This document shows positions 1-13,275 of a stretch of 64,000 nt of DNA, in pieces. Each line of letters opens with the position of its first letter. Position 1 is the stretch's first letter. A program made the translations under genes and the position numbers. Origin of the DNA: Warburgia ugandensis (taxonomy: Eukaryota; Streptophyta; Magnoliopsida; Canellales; Canellaceae); contig CP141126.1 of NCBI GenBank assembly GCA_035236585.1, positions 13,281,001 to 13,345,000 of the forward strand, written 5' to 3'. A model generated the notes under the pieces. It saw only the letters and a list, made by a program, of their open reading frames with translations, did no database searches and was not told where the DNA came from.

Positions 1-62
1 AGGAAAGTTTTAAATTTTCAAATTTTATTTTAAAATTCTTTTCTAAAACCCAGATCGCAGCA
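1..62 (+). mobile_element. 3' tip of a Ty3-type LTR cut by the window edge
   Basis: The first 62 bases align by eye, without gaps near the end, to the last bases of the solo LTR ending at 49164: an A/T-rich run, then AAACCC, then a terminal CA. About 12 of the last 16 bases match. The rest of the LTR lies before the window. No primer binding site follows, so it is probably another solo LTR or a truncated end. Confidence 0.55.
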
Positions 63-3000
63 CGCGGATACAAGCACTTTAGTTTAGCATTTCTTTAATC
101 TAATTGGCAAACAATTCTAACTCAATTTCCTAACGAATTTCGTTCGCCAGTGTTCAAACTTTTCTGCACACCTCGATGACCACGAACTAAAAACTTTTAG
201 TGCAGTGGATCAAGAAAGGGCCTGTCATGTGGTAGGTCATGGGTCGGAGCTGCCCTTTGGGGTGCGTTCAATATCCAAATGAATAAACAAATGGAGTCAG
301 AAGATAAAATGGTTCAACCTAAGTCTCCAGCCGGTGGATCACCCATAAAAGTAGATAGGGTCCATGTTAAAAGCATGCAGCATTTTATACCCTTTTTGGT
401 TCCGCACTGTTTGCTTGACCCCTATAATAGAGGCAGTTGAGCACGCGGAACTTGTGAAACAGTGTGTTAGAATGAGCTAATAAAGGTTGGCGGTCCCAAT
501 TTCCAACAACACCCCCTATGCCTACATATTTTTATATTACTTGTCAGTCATTAATGCAGAACATATGTATATGCAAATAGAATTATTAGGCAAAAGCAAT
601 GATTGGAGGCACAATATATACTTTTCTAATACTGTGTACATTTCATAAACAAACAGAAAATATAATGTGCGACAAAGTGATACAAAATTGAGGTTTACTT
701 ACGGATACAGAAAACGAGGGAAGGAAAAATATTAGTATCAATTTTTACTTGACAGAAATACTGACAATATCCTTAATTTGTGATTAATTTTTCAAATGCC
801 ATTTTTTTATTGCTGCCTCCACCTTTCCTTTTTTCTCTAGATCGTAAATGGGTTTGCAGTTGGACTATCATTTCCAGCGGAACTCCGTACTTAGAGGCTA
901 TATACGGCCCGTAACATTACATTATAAATCCACAATTCCCAAGTTATCATCCTTGTTGACTATGAGTCGACTTATTTTTGCAAGGTTGGCATTTTGAGTT
1001 TTGTCACATTAGTTTCAGTAGTCAGCACAGGTTTTGGATTCAATAGTATTGCAATCGTTTGTTAATTTTCTTCTTTTTCTTGGCGAAATGGGCAAAGTAT
1101 ATTAGCAAAAGAAATGAACTTACATATTGGGCATAGATAGTCCTGCATATCAAGAATCATTTCTTTGCCCAAATATTTATACAAATGAAAAAAAAAAAAA
1201 ATCATTTTCCAAATTGAGTCACATATTTTGGTCGATTTGTTACTCTCGTCATCATCAGCTTTTACTTCTTCTCATTTGGTAGTTACGGTGGACGGAATAC
1301 AACATCTTTTCACGTGAATTTGTATGCACTAGTGGACTAATCATCGTTCATTTACGGGCCCATCTCCTGCAATGAACCATGTATTTTCTCCACTGGATTT
1401 TCTTAGCTTTATCCTTTGATACTAGAGGGGGTAAATGGACAAATAAGAAAGTTAAAGAGAAACTGTTTAAATTCTTGAGCAATCAAACAGGTTAAATTTG
1501 TTGGATGCTTTAGTTGTGGGTCATTGCTTCCCTAAGGCACACCCCAAGAATGAAGTTGAAGTTTGATCACCTTGAAGTGCAACCCGTCATATAAAAGCCT
1601 TCTTAATAACATGCAGTGGAAGTTCTATTCTCAACTCGAATACATTATCTTGGCACTAGACGAAGAATTAGACTCTTGAGAATTGGAAACTGGGTGCCAT
1701 ATTCCCACGATCACACCAATCCAAAGAGATTCAGAATATTAAAATTGTAGAATATTTCAGAATAGGTCCAAATTCAATACGCAAAAGTATGCCGACCAAG
1801 TATTAACAATTACAATACGATTGACGGGAAAATTTACAATTAGTATTACAAGATAAGTAATTGCTCCAAGAAGCATCCTTGCCTATCAAGAAGAGGTGGC
1901 ACTATGCACCTCTTTCTTCCAAGGCACCTGCATTCACCTACTGAATGTTGAACGAAAGAATTCAACCGGTCAAGTTTGGACAAACCGTGGAGTAGATCGA
2001 AGCATATAAGGTCTAAAGAGGAAACTGTGAAGCCTTGGTTTCTTAGCATAAACTGTAGTTGCCAAATCTGTAAGCAAATGCAAGATGCGATGAACATGAC
2101 GAATCTGAAGAGGAAAGAAAAGATGTGGGAAGTGAGAAGCAGCCTAAAGTAAGAAGGAAGAGTGTAAAAAGTATGACGGAAATGAACATGAACTCTCCCG
2201 TCCCATGGCAGCTGGTCCCAGACATCTCGCATTCTCGCCCGAGCCATACGTGGTCGCAGGTTCTAGATGCCGCTTTGTCCTTTGGGCCATTTTTTCAGTG
2301 GAGGACTAGACTTCCAATTAGGATTTGGAGTACGTGTGACTGGATGGTTAGCAATTCTCACAAGAGGCATAATTGGAATCGAAATGGAAAGAGTTCTGGA
2401 AGAGTATGCAACTCACTAACTTGAGAGGATTTCAGGGTCCGCTAGGCATCTGATTTAGTATTAAATTATATTCAGAATTATCCTTGGGTCATGACAGATT
2501 TCTGAAGAAGATTCTGCACAACTTATGTTTGACACTTAAAATAAGCCTTTGGATATACTCCTCTAGACAGTACTACTAAAAGGAAAAGTTCAACCCTTTA
2601 GCAAAATAACACCCAAATATGAGTCAAAATCTTAATCAAGAGAAGGTAGGAAGTATGCTTCTACCAAATTCCAGAAGCAAGAAGAATTTGACTTTCAAAA
2701 GCGAATTTCCACCGAGGAAATCTTAAAAAGCCTGAGCTAGTTTATGTGGCTCACAAGAAGAATGTTAATAAGAACAACGCATGTATTCACCCTTAGGACA
2801 ATAGTTAGAAAATTATATAATGACGGATGTTGGAATAAATTGCGACAACACTCTACAGCACACCACCTCCACTTTTCAACGGTGAGCCTCATATACCATT
2901 GATCCAAGTCATTTATCTAACATAACTTTGATTATCTCATGACCTAATAATCATTTCAAAAAAAGAAAAAACATCTTTAGCATAGAAGAAATGGTGCTTT

Positions 3001-3574
3001 TGTCTTGCTAGATGCAGATGGTCAAAAGCTTTCCAGAATCATTGCTTTGCATTCAACAAACTAAAAGACAATTTGTTAGAAGCCAATTACTCTCTTTTGA
3101 AATGAATTTTGAATCATAAAATATCAGAAGTTAGGTGTGTTAGGTAAACAGCTTGATCAATGCTACGTAAGAATCGTGGGTTCCACCGTTGTTTGGGTGC
3201 TGTCGCACTTTATCCCAGCGGTCCTCCAATAATTACAAGACTTTCCATCGGAATCCCAAGTTTTCATAGGCATTTATGACAGCGATCTTAGCTAGCTAGC
3301 GCGCCATTTCGCAAAGCAACAAGCATCGGTTAACAAAGTGTCATTCGGCCATGTTACACAGGCATCATTTAACAAAGAGCCATTGCCCAATGCCGACACC
3401 ACATAAAGAAACGTGAAAGTATTTCATCAGCCCAACTGATACCGGCATCTTAGGAGCAATATTTCTAGTGCATCTGTCCAATTCCTGACTATAATCGGTA
3501 GAGAACAATTAAAAACCAAGTAAAATAATAGAATGAATAGAGAGGAAGGCGGATTTCCGAACATCAATAAAGAA
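63..3574. other. unassigned intergenic DNA
   Basis: I see no gene, RNA or recognisable transposon here. Short open frames at 1846-2247 (minus) and 2125-2424 (plus) overlap each other on opposite strands, have no recognisable domain and look like chance frames. Confidence 0.5.
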
Positions 3575-3785
3575 CTGCCACATGTATTGGTTGCTTATAA
3601 GGGGAAACAAGATGACCAACAATATAGTTTCTTCAATAGAACGCCAATACATGTGGCAGCCCTAGGTAGGGCGTTGAAAGAAGGAAATGGCTTCTTATAT
3701 CATTTTGCTAGAAGTCAAGCGACTGGGACATCCCCGTAACGTGAGGAACCTACATAAAAAAGGGGGAAATGATATAAGAAAGCCC
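3575..3785. repeat. two adjacent hairpins (foldback)
   Basis: Hairpin one has perfect 16-bp arms, CTGCCACATGTATTGG at 3575-3590 and its reverse complement at 3644-3659, with a 53-bp loop. Hairpin two has arms at 3689-3705 and 3768-3785, paired except for one bulged base. Together they could be a small foldback transposon or a miRNA-like precursor. Neither is proven, and no flanking target duplication was identified. Confidence 0.6.
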
Positions 3786-4069
3786 AATTGCTATTAAGTA
3801 TACATGCACGCGTCCTTTATCTGCTCTGACATGGTCATTTGAAAGGAGTTACTTATACCCTCTTGACAGGTTAGTTGCCTTTGATATCTCGTTCTACTCC
3901 CAATATGAAATTTGTAGCTTCTTTTGCTTGTCAGTTAGGTTTCGGTTGGTCAGTCGGTTGGCTCAGTCAATTTCACTTCTTCTTTTTTGGGTTTTTTTTT
4001 TTTTCCTCTAGCTTTCTTGAAATTGCAAGGACTGATGTGGTTGTGACGGTCTTCCGCGACTGAAAATAG

Positions 4070-4490
4070 TGGGAAGTCCCAGATTTCAGAAACAATTTTC
4101 AAAAAATTATTTAGAAATGATTAGGACCTTGAGTAAATTTTTTTCTAAAATATTTTCAAACATATTATATATATTAGCTTCTAAAACTGCTTCCAAGCCC
4201 GGATGGCTTATGAAAACTTCACATATAGTCAAACTAAGTATCTAAGAGCAAGTCCTACTAGGATCCAATGGTCACAGCCCAAACAACATTAGAAGATACT
4301 ATAACTTGAATTAAACCAAATCCTCATATTTAGATCAATGTTTACTATCCTATGACATCATAATTCTAAATATTCAATGGTTTTTATTCTAAACCAAACA
4401 AGCAACTAATTTCACTATCATGCTTTTGGTCTCCATCTTCAAAGTTTTTGTTTTGACTCAACTTTTTACTCTTCAAAGTTTTTGTTAACA
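4070..4490 (-). mobile_element. decayed LTR end next to the gypsy element
   Basis: From 4070 the sequence resembles the inner edge of the LTR at 8578: a TGG(G/T)GA-CCCAG-like start, and about 50 bases in a shared TAGG-CC-GAGTAAA core. It is far more diverged than the two LTRs of one element should be, given how readable the adjoining pol is. It may be a different, older LTR fragment. The junction with integrase lies near 4490, where the integrase similarity stops. Confidence 0.4.
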
Positions 4491-7306
4491 ACCTTTCCTT
4501 TATCATTCTAACCTTGTCTGTACACTGTTCCACTAGTTCTGACTTCATTAGTTTCCTTTCTCCAACTTCACTCCAACAAGTTGGTGATCGGCATGGTCGC
4601 CCATACAATGCTTCATATGGTGCCATACCAATACTTGCATGAAAACTGTTATTATAAGCAAATTCCACTAATGGAAGATGTTCATCCCAATTTCCCTTCC
4701 AATCTAATGCACATGCCCTTAACATATCTTCCAGTGTCTGAATAGTTCATTCTGATTGACCATCTGTTTGGGGATGAAATGCTGTACTGAATCTAAGTGA
4801 AGTTCCCAATGCTTGTTGTACGCTCTTCCAACATCTTGAAGTAAATCTCCCATCTCTATCAGAGATGATGAATAAAGGAATCCCATGAAGACTTACTATT
4901 TCTTTTATGTACAACTTAGCTAGATTGTCAACTGACTGGTTTTGTTTAATTGGAAGGAAATGTGCTGACTTTGTTAATCTGTCCACAATCACCCAAATCA
5001 TATCATGACCTTCCCTTGTTTTTGGCAATCCCACCACAAAATCCATGGTGATATTGTCCCATTTCCATTATGGAGGTTCCAAGGTTTATAACATTCCAGG
5101 TGGTCTTTGATGTTCAGCTTTTACTTGTTGACAATTCAGACACTTAGCGACATACTCTCCTATGTTTCTTTTCATGCCTTCCCACCAAAAGTTTCTTCTC
5201 AAATCCTGATACATCTTTGTACCTCCAGGGTGTATAGAAAATTTAGACTGATGGACTTCTTGTAATAGTTCTTTTATCAAGTCTGTATTTGTAGGAACCA
5301 CTAATCTCTCCTGAAAACGTATACCCCCATCTGTACCCTTACAAAACCCTGTCTTTGTACACAATCCCTAAGTTACTGTATCCCCTTCTTGGGCCTTGAG
5401 GACTCTTTCTACAAAAGCTTATTTAATGGTGATGTTTGTAAGTACAGCTCTTGTTTGTCTACTTAATGCATTAGCGACTATGTTTGCTTTTCCAGGATGG
5501 TAATGGATGGCAAAATCATAGTCTTTGATGTATTTCATCCATCTTCTTTGTCTCATATTCAAATCAGCCTCAGTGAAGATATATTTGAGACTTTTATGAT
5601 CTGTGAATACACTGAATTTTTCTCCATACAAATAGTGTCTCCAAATTTTTAATGCAAACACTACAGCTGCTAATTACAGGTCATGTACTGGATAATTTAT
5701 TTCATGTTTCTTCAATTGTCTAGATGCATATGCAATGACCTTCCCATTTTGCATCAATACACTCCCTAACCCCTTGCCTGAAGCATCACAATATATTTCG
5801 TATCCCCCACTTCCTGATGGCAATGTCGATCTTGTCTTTGTAGTTAACCTCGTTCTTAGCTCTTGGAAACTATTCTCACATTCATCTGTCCAAGTGAACT
5901 GTACCCCTTTTCTAGTTAACGAAGTCAAAGGAAGGGCTATACGAGAAAATCCTTGAATAAATCTACGGTAATATCCTGCCAAACCTAGAAAACTACGTAT
6001 TTCTGTTACAGTCTTAGGTTTTTCCCAATTCATTACTACTTCAACCTTGGCGGGGTCCACTTCTACTCCATTCTTGGAAATTACATGACCCAAGAAATTG
6101 ACCTTCTCTAACCAGAATTCACACTTACTAAATTTACCAAACAATTTATGAAGTCTGAGGGTATTTAGTACAATTTGTAAGTGTTCTTGATGTTCTTCCA
6201 TACTGGTAGAGTAAATCAGTATATCATCAATAAATACAATTACGAATTTGTCTAAGAATTCCTTAAAGATTTTGTTCATTAGATCCATAAACACTGCATG
6301 TGCATTGGTCAGCCCAAAAGACATGATTAGAAACTCTTAATGCCCATACCGAGTTTTGAATGCTGACTTGGGTATATCTTCATCCTTAATATGCAATTGA
6401 TGATATCCTGATCTAAGGTCGATTTTTGAAAAGACCTTAGCAGATTGGAGTTGATCAAAGAGATCATCAATGCGAGGCAAGGGATACTTATTTTTCATTG
6501 TGACATTGTTCAACATTCTATAATCCATGCACAATCTCATAGATCCATCCTTCTTCTTCACAAATATTACTGGTGCTCCCGATGGTGAACTACTTGGTCT
6601 AACAAACCCTTTGTCTAACAATTCTTATAGCTGACCCTTCAATTCTTTCAATTCTGCTGGGGCCATCCTATAAGGTGCTTTAGAAATTGGAGTTGTACCA
6701 GGAATTACTTCAATGGTAAACTCAATTTCTCTATGTGGGGGTACTCCTGGAAGCTCTTCTGGAAAGACGTCTGGGAATTCTCTGACTATGTCAATTTCTG
6801 TTATCTTGGGCTATTTCACATCCAAAGCAACAACTGTTGCTAAAAATGCCTGACACCCTTTGGACATGTGTTTGATAGTCTTCATAGCTGAAATAATGGA
6901 TTTGTCTAAGTCATGTTGTTTCCCATATAGTACTACTACTTCCTCACCAGGTATGCTAAATGTGATTTTCTTTTTGTGACAATCCATAACTACTCAATAT
7001 TTTGTTAACCAGTCCATGCCTAGTATGATATCAAAGTCCACCATGTTCAGTAAAATGAGGTCTACATATCTTCTTTTTCCCAGTACTTCTATTAGTACAT
7101 TATAAAGGTATTCTTGTAATCTAACTGTTTTACCCACTGGAGTTGTTACATCTAGATTGAATCCCAAGTTTTTCACTGGCAAATTGTATACTAGATGCAA
7201 ATACGCAAGATATAAAGGAATGCATAGATCCAGAATCAAACAATACTTTGGCATGGTTGTCAGATACAAGTAATGTACCTTCAATTACCGCATTAGACGA
7301 TCCAGC
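4491..7306 (-). pseudogene. gypsy pol: protease, RT, RNase H, integrase (broken)
   Basis: In order along the minus strand: a protease region with a frameshifted DSGS-type active site (near 7200) and ILGMDW (near 7000); reverse transcriptase with KKDGSMR, the [12 protein letters not shown] block and an intact catalytic FIDDIL (near 6230); RNase H with [10 protein letters not shown] and [11 protein letters not shown]; the integrase zinc finger (H..H, CLNCQQVK); then the integrase core with MDFVVGLPKT and FHPQTDGQSE (near 4760). In-frame stops interrupt it about nine times, for example near 6995, 6625, 6335, 5672 and 4745. The product would have copied and inserted the element. It is not functional now. 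The C-terminus after about RLL is unrelated sequence. Confidence 0.9.
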
Positions 7307-8446
7307 CTAGCCATCAGTGATAGCAAATATCCTTCCTTGGTGACGAGGAATATTGTCTGGTTTGGCCTCCTTAATAGCTAATGGTTTGTTGCAGTTTGCA
7401 GAGATATGCCCAAATTCTCCACAATTAAAACATCTAATCGGAGGTCGTTGTTGTATCGAAGTGGGACACATATTTCCAGGATGGAATCTTCTACATTTTG
7501 AACAATGCCTTCTTTTTATATGATTCCCTTGATTTCTGGGGGGTTTGAAATTGTTGAAGGGTCTCTTACCCTTCTGAAAAGGCCTTTGGTTGTAGTTTCC
7601 TCCTCCAAACTTAATGGTTTGAGTCTTCTTGAATTCATCTTCAAACCTAGAAGCCATCTCTACACAATCGGCCATGGTGGTGGGTTTAGTACCCATCACT
7701 TTCACCTTCAGTGCTGGCTGTAGTTCCTCCATAAATCTATCCACAGTGTGCCTTTCTGTGTCACACATATGTGTAGCAAATCTCTTTAATTGGGTGAACT
7801 TATTATCATACTCCACCACTAATAGGTTCCCTTGTTTAAGTTCCAAGATTTCTTTCTCCTTTCTTGATTTTACATGGGTAGGAAAATACTTAGTATTAAA
7901 AACTTCTTTGAATTCCTCCCAACTAGTCTCATTAGAATTTGAGAAGAAGGTGTTGTTGGCTGATCTCTACCAGAAAGTAGCATCTTGTTTTAATAGGTAT
8001 GTAGCAAATTTGACCTTCAATTTGGGAGGAGTACGTAATACATCAAATGTTCTTTCTACTTCGTAGATCCATTCCTCGGTCTTTTTTGCTTCACCCTTGC
8101 CATTATATCCAATCACCATCTTCTGAAATCTTTGCAACATTTGGTCAATCTTTTCTGGTGCTAATGGAGAATTGCGAACTTCCTCACTTGGTACAAGGGA
8201 AGATTAGCCCTGTACTGGTGTAGGAATCTCTAGTGTTAGTGTATGGGGTCTAACTTCAGGCTGAGCTTGTGCCTGTATAATAGGAACTTCAACTGGAGGT
8301 GATGAACTTTGGGGCAGTTGAATATTAGGAATAAGGTTCCTCAATACTCTTGTTACCATTTCTTCCATATTGGTCATTGATAACTCCTCCATATTGTTTT
8401 TTGAAGTACTTTAAGATGTCTGCCTTGTAACTCTCTTGGGCGGCAT
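7307..8446 (-). pseudogene. gypsy gag nucleocapsid/capsid (broken)
   Basis: The frame starts at an ATG (8446-8444) encoding MPPKRVTRQ, about 115 bases after the primer binding site. A stop follows after eleven codons and others occur near 8204 and around 7850-8200. The best-preserved part (7307-7846) carries the retrotransposon gag domain ending in a zinc knuckle, CFNCGEFGHISANC, which fits C-x2-C-x4-H-x4-C and binds RNA in the particle. The pol reading frame follows directly downstream. Confidence 0.85.
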
Positions 8447-8560
8447 CTGCTTATAAACCAAAATTTCTATAAGTATTCCTTATACTATATCTATCTTAAT
8501 CTAAATTTAGATTGTCAATTCTCCCTTGGACATATTGGGATTGTACTATGACTGGATGAA

Positions 8561-8574
8561 TGCTTTGATACCAA
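8561..8574 (-). promoter_or_regulatory. primer binding site, initiator tRNA-Met type
   Basis: On the minus strand TTGGTATCAAAGCA lies three bases after the LTR end. It matches the TGGTATCAGAGC site used by most plant LTR elements, with one change. Confidence 0.8.
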
Positions 8575-8577
8575 CTA

Positions 8578-11500
8578 TGGTGACCCAGGTTTTTATAACA
8601 CATTTTATAATACATTTTGTAAAGATAGGGCCCTTAGAGTAAAAAAAATTTCGCAAACCAAAGCAGCTGAAATTCTTTTCTTTAGAATTTTTTTTGTAAA
8701 ACCTAAGTCACCACCTCATACATAATATAAGTAGAATTTTGTATAAGATAAAATTCTTTTAAAGGAATATTCTTTTATTAAACTTCAGGATCTATCTAGT
8801 GGTTCACAGTACACAACCCATTGTATCCTTACAATACTTGTCCAAATATACAATCCAAATTACAAAGTTCAAAATTCAATACATGTTCTAATACAATGTT
8901 TCAAGGGATATACCCTGATTACTTATTCTTCAATTGTTCTTCAAGTCTTGAGCTCCTAAGTCTCCTTCTCTGTATCTGAGATATTGTAAACATTCGAACA
9001 TTTACAATATCTCAGCAAGCTATGCTTGGTAGGGGATAAGAATGTAAGTTATTGACAGTATAATCTCAATATTCAAGTATCCTATAATTCGTTCTATCAT
9101 AAACACATTCATTAATAACTATTAGTTATAAGGACATCTCATTTCCTTATCATTTGTGTTCACCTTTATGCATACATATTGTATAAGGACAAATCCGTTA
9201 AAAATGTAAAAATAATCAAGAATCATTTCTATACAAAGCTAATCAACTCCTTTCATTATAAGAGATTTGTATCTCAGCCAGTTACTATACAGGGAATTTC
9301 CCTTCTTGGGAAAAATATTGGTAATATACAATTACTTGACATTTCATCATGTCATCCCTTAAGGCATTTCACTATGCCAATTTCATATGCATCATAATGC
9401 AAAATAATCAAGGACTACTATGCTTGCAGTCTGATCCGTACAACGCTCCTGGATAACTGTTCAATAATCCACTTATACCATTCTCAGTGGAAATTACAAT
9501 ATCCATGTCCATAAGGGAGGACCATGGCTGTCACAGTGGTGGCCTTCCCATAAATGCCCCACCAGACTTTTAGCCTTTCTTAGGCTTGGTATTCAATATC
9601 ATCAAGTTTCAGAGAGTGGGTGGCCAAACCCTCTTAACTCTCCTAACATAGCATCCCCAGGCCTATGCTTGTTTAAAATAAAACCACAAGCCTCCAAGCT
9701 TGTATGTAAAATAATACTTATACATATCAGACTATCTGTCTGATTATCTAGGATTGAAATATTTTCTACTTTCCTATTCACTTAGGGTTATTCTCAATTC
9801 TCAACTTGACCATTTAATACTTATTTTCCTCATTATTTGGTTGGATCATATTTCATATTTACCTTAATATATTGGTATCATACATGTCAATACTTCAAAA
9901 CATAAGATCATGTATTATACATGTATCTTCATGTAAAGGCATTCTTAATAATCCACCTACCTCAATAAGGTATTCTTAGTCCTTGAAATCTGTCATAGTC
10001 TCGATCAACATACATCTGTCAAATCATATGTAAAATGTCATTTTTCTAATCAAGGGTACATACTACATGGTCTTTTGATCATCCTTATGTAGGATGATCC
10101 GAATCTTTCTTCCTTGAATATCCTATATCCATGGGTTTAATATCATCTATACAAATACTATCTATATCATACATAATAATCTAATTTACATTGATGTTTC
10201 TTTTTCCTTATTGTTTTTTATCATACAAGATCTCATCTTGTTTAATCATCCTTATCTCACTTACTATTTTTATTAGGGTTAGATAATTTGTTATCTTTTT
10301 ATGTTCTTATTATTATTCAACCAGTTAGTGTCCTACTTGGTTGAAGATAATTTATTTCTTCCTATCATTAGACAACTCCTCCTTATTTCAGGATGACCAG
10401 TACTTACCAGTTAAAGTATGCTCAAAAAGTGGTTAATACAACCCTTATGTAAGGAGGCGTTTAGACCTCTCTTACGTCAATGAGAGGTGAGGGAAAAGCA
10501 CTTGGCTCTTGTATACCCCCTATAACCACAATGTTCAGAGTCCACTAGAGTGGTACTAGCTCAACCTTTGACAAGGTTCCTATGAGCTCTTTACCTTAAG
10601 TCCCTTCTCTAATTGATTTTAATTAATTTCCATGGATATGCACAATGTCATCCATGGATGTTCATTATTTTCCTACTTTGGGCCAAGGAAATGATAAATC
10701 ATTCCTTATATTGTCCTACTAACTATAGCCCTTATTAAGTCAAAATCATTCATTCATCTTAGTTGTCCATGAATTTCTATATTTCATTAGTTTACATTTT
10801 TGGTGATTTATGCTCCTTATATCTTAACAATTGAATAAAATTTGACAATAAGTAAATTATAAACTTGAAAGCATAAATCAAATATAAGTTTAACAACTAT
10901 ATACTAACATTCTTCCTATGAATGTAACTTAAGCTAGTGAAATAAAACTAACATGATCCTAAGTTATGAAACACATCTTCTATCATAATGAAATCATGTT
11001 TAAATCCTAATTTACACTAACATGATCCTAAGATAATCAAATCCACTAACAAATTACTCATTTAGGGCATATCATACTAAAATTTAAAGATTACACTATC
11101 ATGCTTTCTAACTTAGAACATAAATCACATTTACACTTCTATATCCAATAAAAGACCATTAAAACTTAAAACATAAATCACATTTACACTTCTATATCCA
11201 ATAAAAGACAATTAAAGTAATTTTATTAAGATTATTATAAACCTTTAAATATGATCCAACCATTAGATCTTAGGTGTTTTCCTTTAGATTAAGGGTTTTA
11301 ATTACCTTTAGGGCTTTTAATCCATTAAGATCCAAAAATCATATCCACTTGATTTTGTCACATTTCATCCATGATCTAATTGGATTCCATCATAATATCA
11401 TCCCTTTAATCCCTCCCAAGGATCTGATCATACTTGATCTCATTGATCAAGTGGGTTCCTTTGTTTTTTTTTTTTAAGGGTTTTTCTACCATAAAGGATA

Positions 11501-13015
11501 GATCCCCTATTTTATCCAAGATCTGTCCAAATTAACCATAGATATTACTTTATTACATAATTATATCATCACTAAAATAAATTTTCAAGATCTGATCACC
11601 TCAAATCTTAAAGATCTTAGAAATTGGACACTTATTTCCAAAATAGAGAATAATTTAGAAATAATTTTTAGAAATATTATAACTTCATTAGAAACTAGAC
11701 ATTACAAGCTTTCCATAGCTTCTTTCTTATCTCAATTTGGAGTTCATATGACTCCACAATCTTAAATTGAAGTTTACAGCCATTCCTAGGGTCCAGATTT
11801 GATCTGGGCCCAACAAAATTAATCTCTCTCGATTGAGGGTCCAAACCTTATTAGATTTTCTTGAAAATTGAACCCTATGGGTTTTTGACCCTTCTGGATC
11901 GATTGGAAAGCTCAGGATTTCCATCTGAGCTCTCTATCACCATAAATTGAAGGGTTTGGTATTTACTTTATTTTTACCATTTTTCATTCAAATTAAATTA
12001 CAAAAAAAATAAAAATTACACTAAAACATAATAAATATGTATGGAAAGTAGTTCCACCTACCTAATTGGAGAAAAAAAATATAATTGATGCCCAATTTGA
12101 GAGAATTACTGGTTGATGATAATATAGCCCGATTATCCACCTTTTTGTGATTTTCTGTTGTTGGAACCGTTGGATCTTGAAATTGATTTGGGGCTTTTGT
12201 ATATACTATAGTATAGGATGTTATGGATGATGGAATTAATGAGATTCTTCCTGGAACAGAGTGCCTAATTGAATTTAGGTCTCTTGTTCCAATTAGAAAG
12301 AGGAGAGAGAAATAAGGAAAAGAGAGGTTGGGGAGGGATAAAGGGAATTTGGGGCTGAAATTCCAGGGAAGATTTGGAAATTTCGTGATTAAGGTTTTGA
12401 AAATTTTTGAAAATTTTTGGGACATATTTATAGCCAAATTTGAATTTTTTATCATTTCTTTTGATAAGATATTTTATTCCTTTAGAATTTTTAATTACTA
12501 ATGCATTCTTCATTCCTACTACAATCTCCACTACAATCTCCACTACCAGAAATAATGCACTGAGCAATTATTGGTGCTTCTAGAACGTTGGCCCACTTTG
12601 TGGGCCCCACTTTTATGTGAAAAGACCTTTTTGCCCTTTTAACTCCAAAATTGGAGAATAATAAGCAATATTTGTCCGAACTAGGAATCGAGTGTACTTA
12701 TTTGTGTTGGAATCGTATTTCTAAGTACTTCATGAATATTGAGGTCTTATTTCTTGGATATGGGATATAGGTAAAATTACCATTTTACCCCGAAATGGAA
12801 AAATTAAGGAATTTTCATTTTAACTCAAAATTGAACGTACTTAATGTTGTTTCGATCAGCTTTTCAAGTACATCCATAATTTTTATTTTTTAATTTATAA
12901 TATAATCTCTAGAAAAAGAGAATTTTCAATAACCTAATATTCCATCCCAGAATTTCTAAAAATTCAAACTTTATTAATTTTCCTTAATAATTTACAAAAA
13001 TTTGGGGTCATTACA
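8578..13015 (-). repeat. 5' LTR of the gypsy element, about 4.4 kb
   Basis: Plus-strand edges are TGGTGACCC at 8578 and GGGGTCATTACA ending at 13015. On the minus strand the LTR therefore starts TGTAATGACCCC and ends GGGTCACCA, a normal TG...CA pair. At 4438 bp it is long even for this lineage, and I did not find a nested insertion that explains the length. Short open frames inside it are not genes. The 3' LTR is lost, so LTR divergence cannot date the element. Confidence 0.7.
8976..9015. repeat. perfect 15-bp hairpin inside the gypsy LTR
   Basis: CTGAGATATTGTAAA at 8976-8990 is the exact reverse complement of 9001-9015, with a 10-base loop. It lies about 400 bases from the LTR's 3' end. Confidence 0.8.
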
Positions 13016-13275
13016 CTTATGAGGGAGAATATATCACACTGAATGGAAGGTCTCATGACCCTTTCAAACGCACAAAAACCTTTACATTAGGCAACTATCA
13101 AAAAAATTTCTTAGAGTATAAGTAGCTAATTGCACTCTTAGCGTAGCAACCAAAGAGGTCTTACAACTTACTCACACTAGGCTCAACTCTTATAAGTTGC
13201 CTGATTTTAGGCCAAGCACAACACCAAAGAGTCCCATCACAGTTTCAATCACATATTTGTGGTACAGTCATAAAA

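Larger units (their letters stand above)
4491..13015 (-). mobile_element. Ty3/gypsy retrotransposon, 3'-truncated (Tekay/Del-like)
   Basis: Reading on the minus strand, a long LTR (13015 to 8578) is followed by a tRNA-iMet-type primer binding site, gag with a CCHC knuckle, aspartic protease, reverse transcriptase, RNase H and integrase. This is the Ty3/gypsy gene order. Similarity ends in the integrase C-terminal region near 4490, so the end of integrase, any chromodomain and the 3' LTR are missing. The open frames are broken mostly by single stop codons, many of them one base away from the expected codon, which suggests gradual decay. The long LTR that starts TGTAATGACC and the gag starting MPPKR suggest the Tekay/Del lineage; that placement is from memory of the family. 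Confidence 0.85.

Noticed and set aside
1846..2424. Protein genes on both strands (133 aa minus, 99 aa plus)
   Set aside because: They are overlapping antisense frames with no domain or splice support.
4070..4490. 3' LTR of the gypsy element
   Set aside because: It is too diverged from the 8578-13015 LTR compared with the state of pol, and the integrase end is missing between them.
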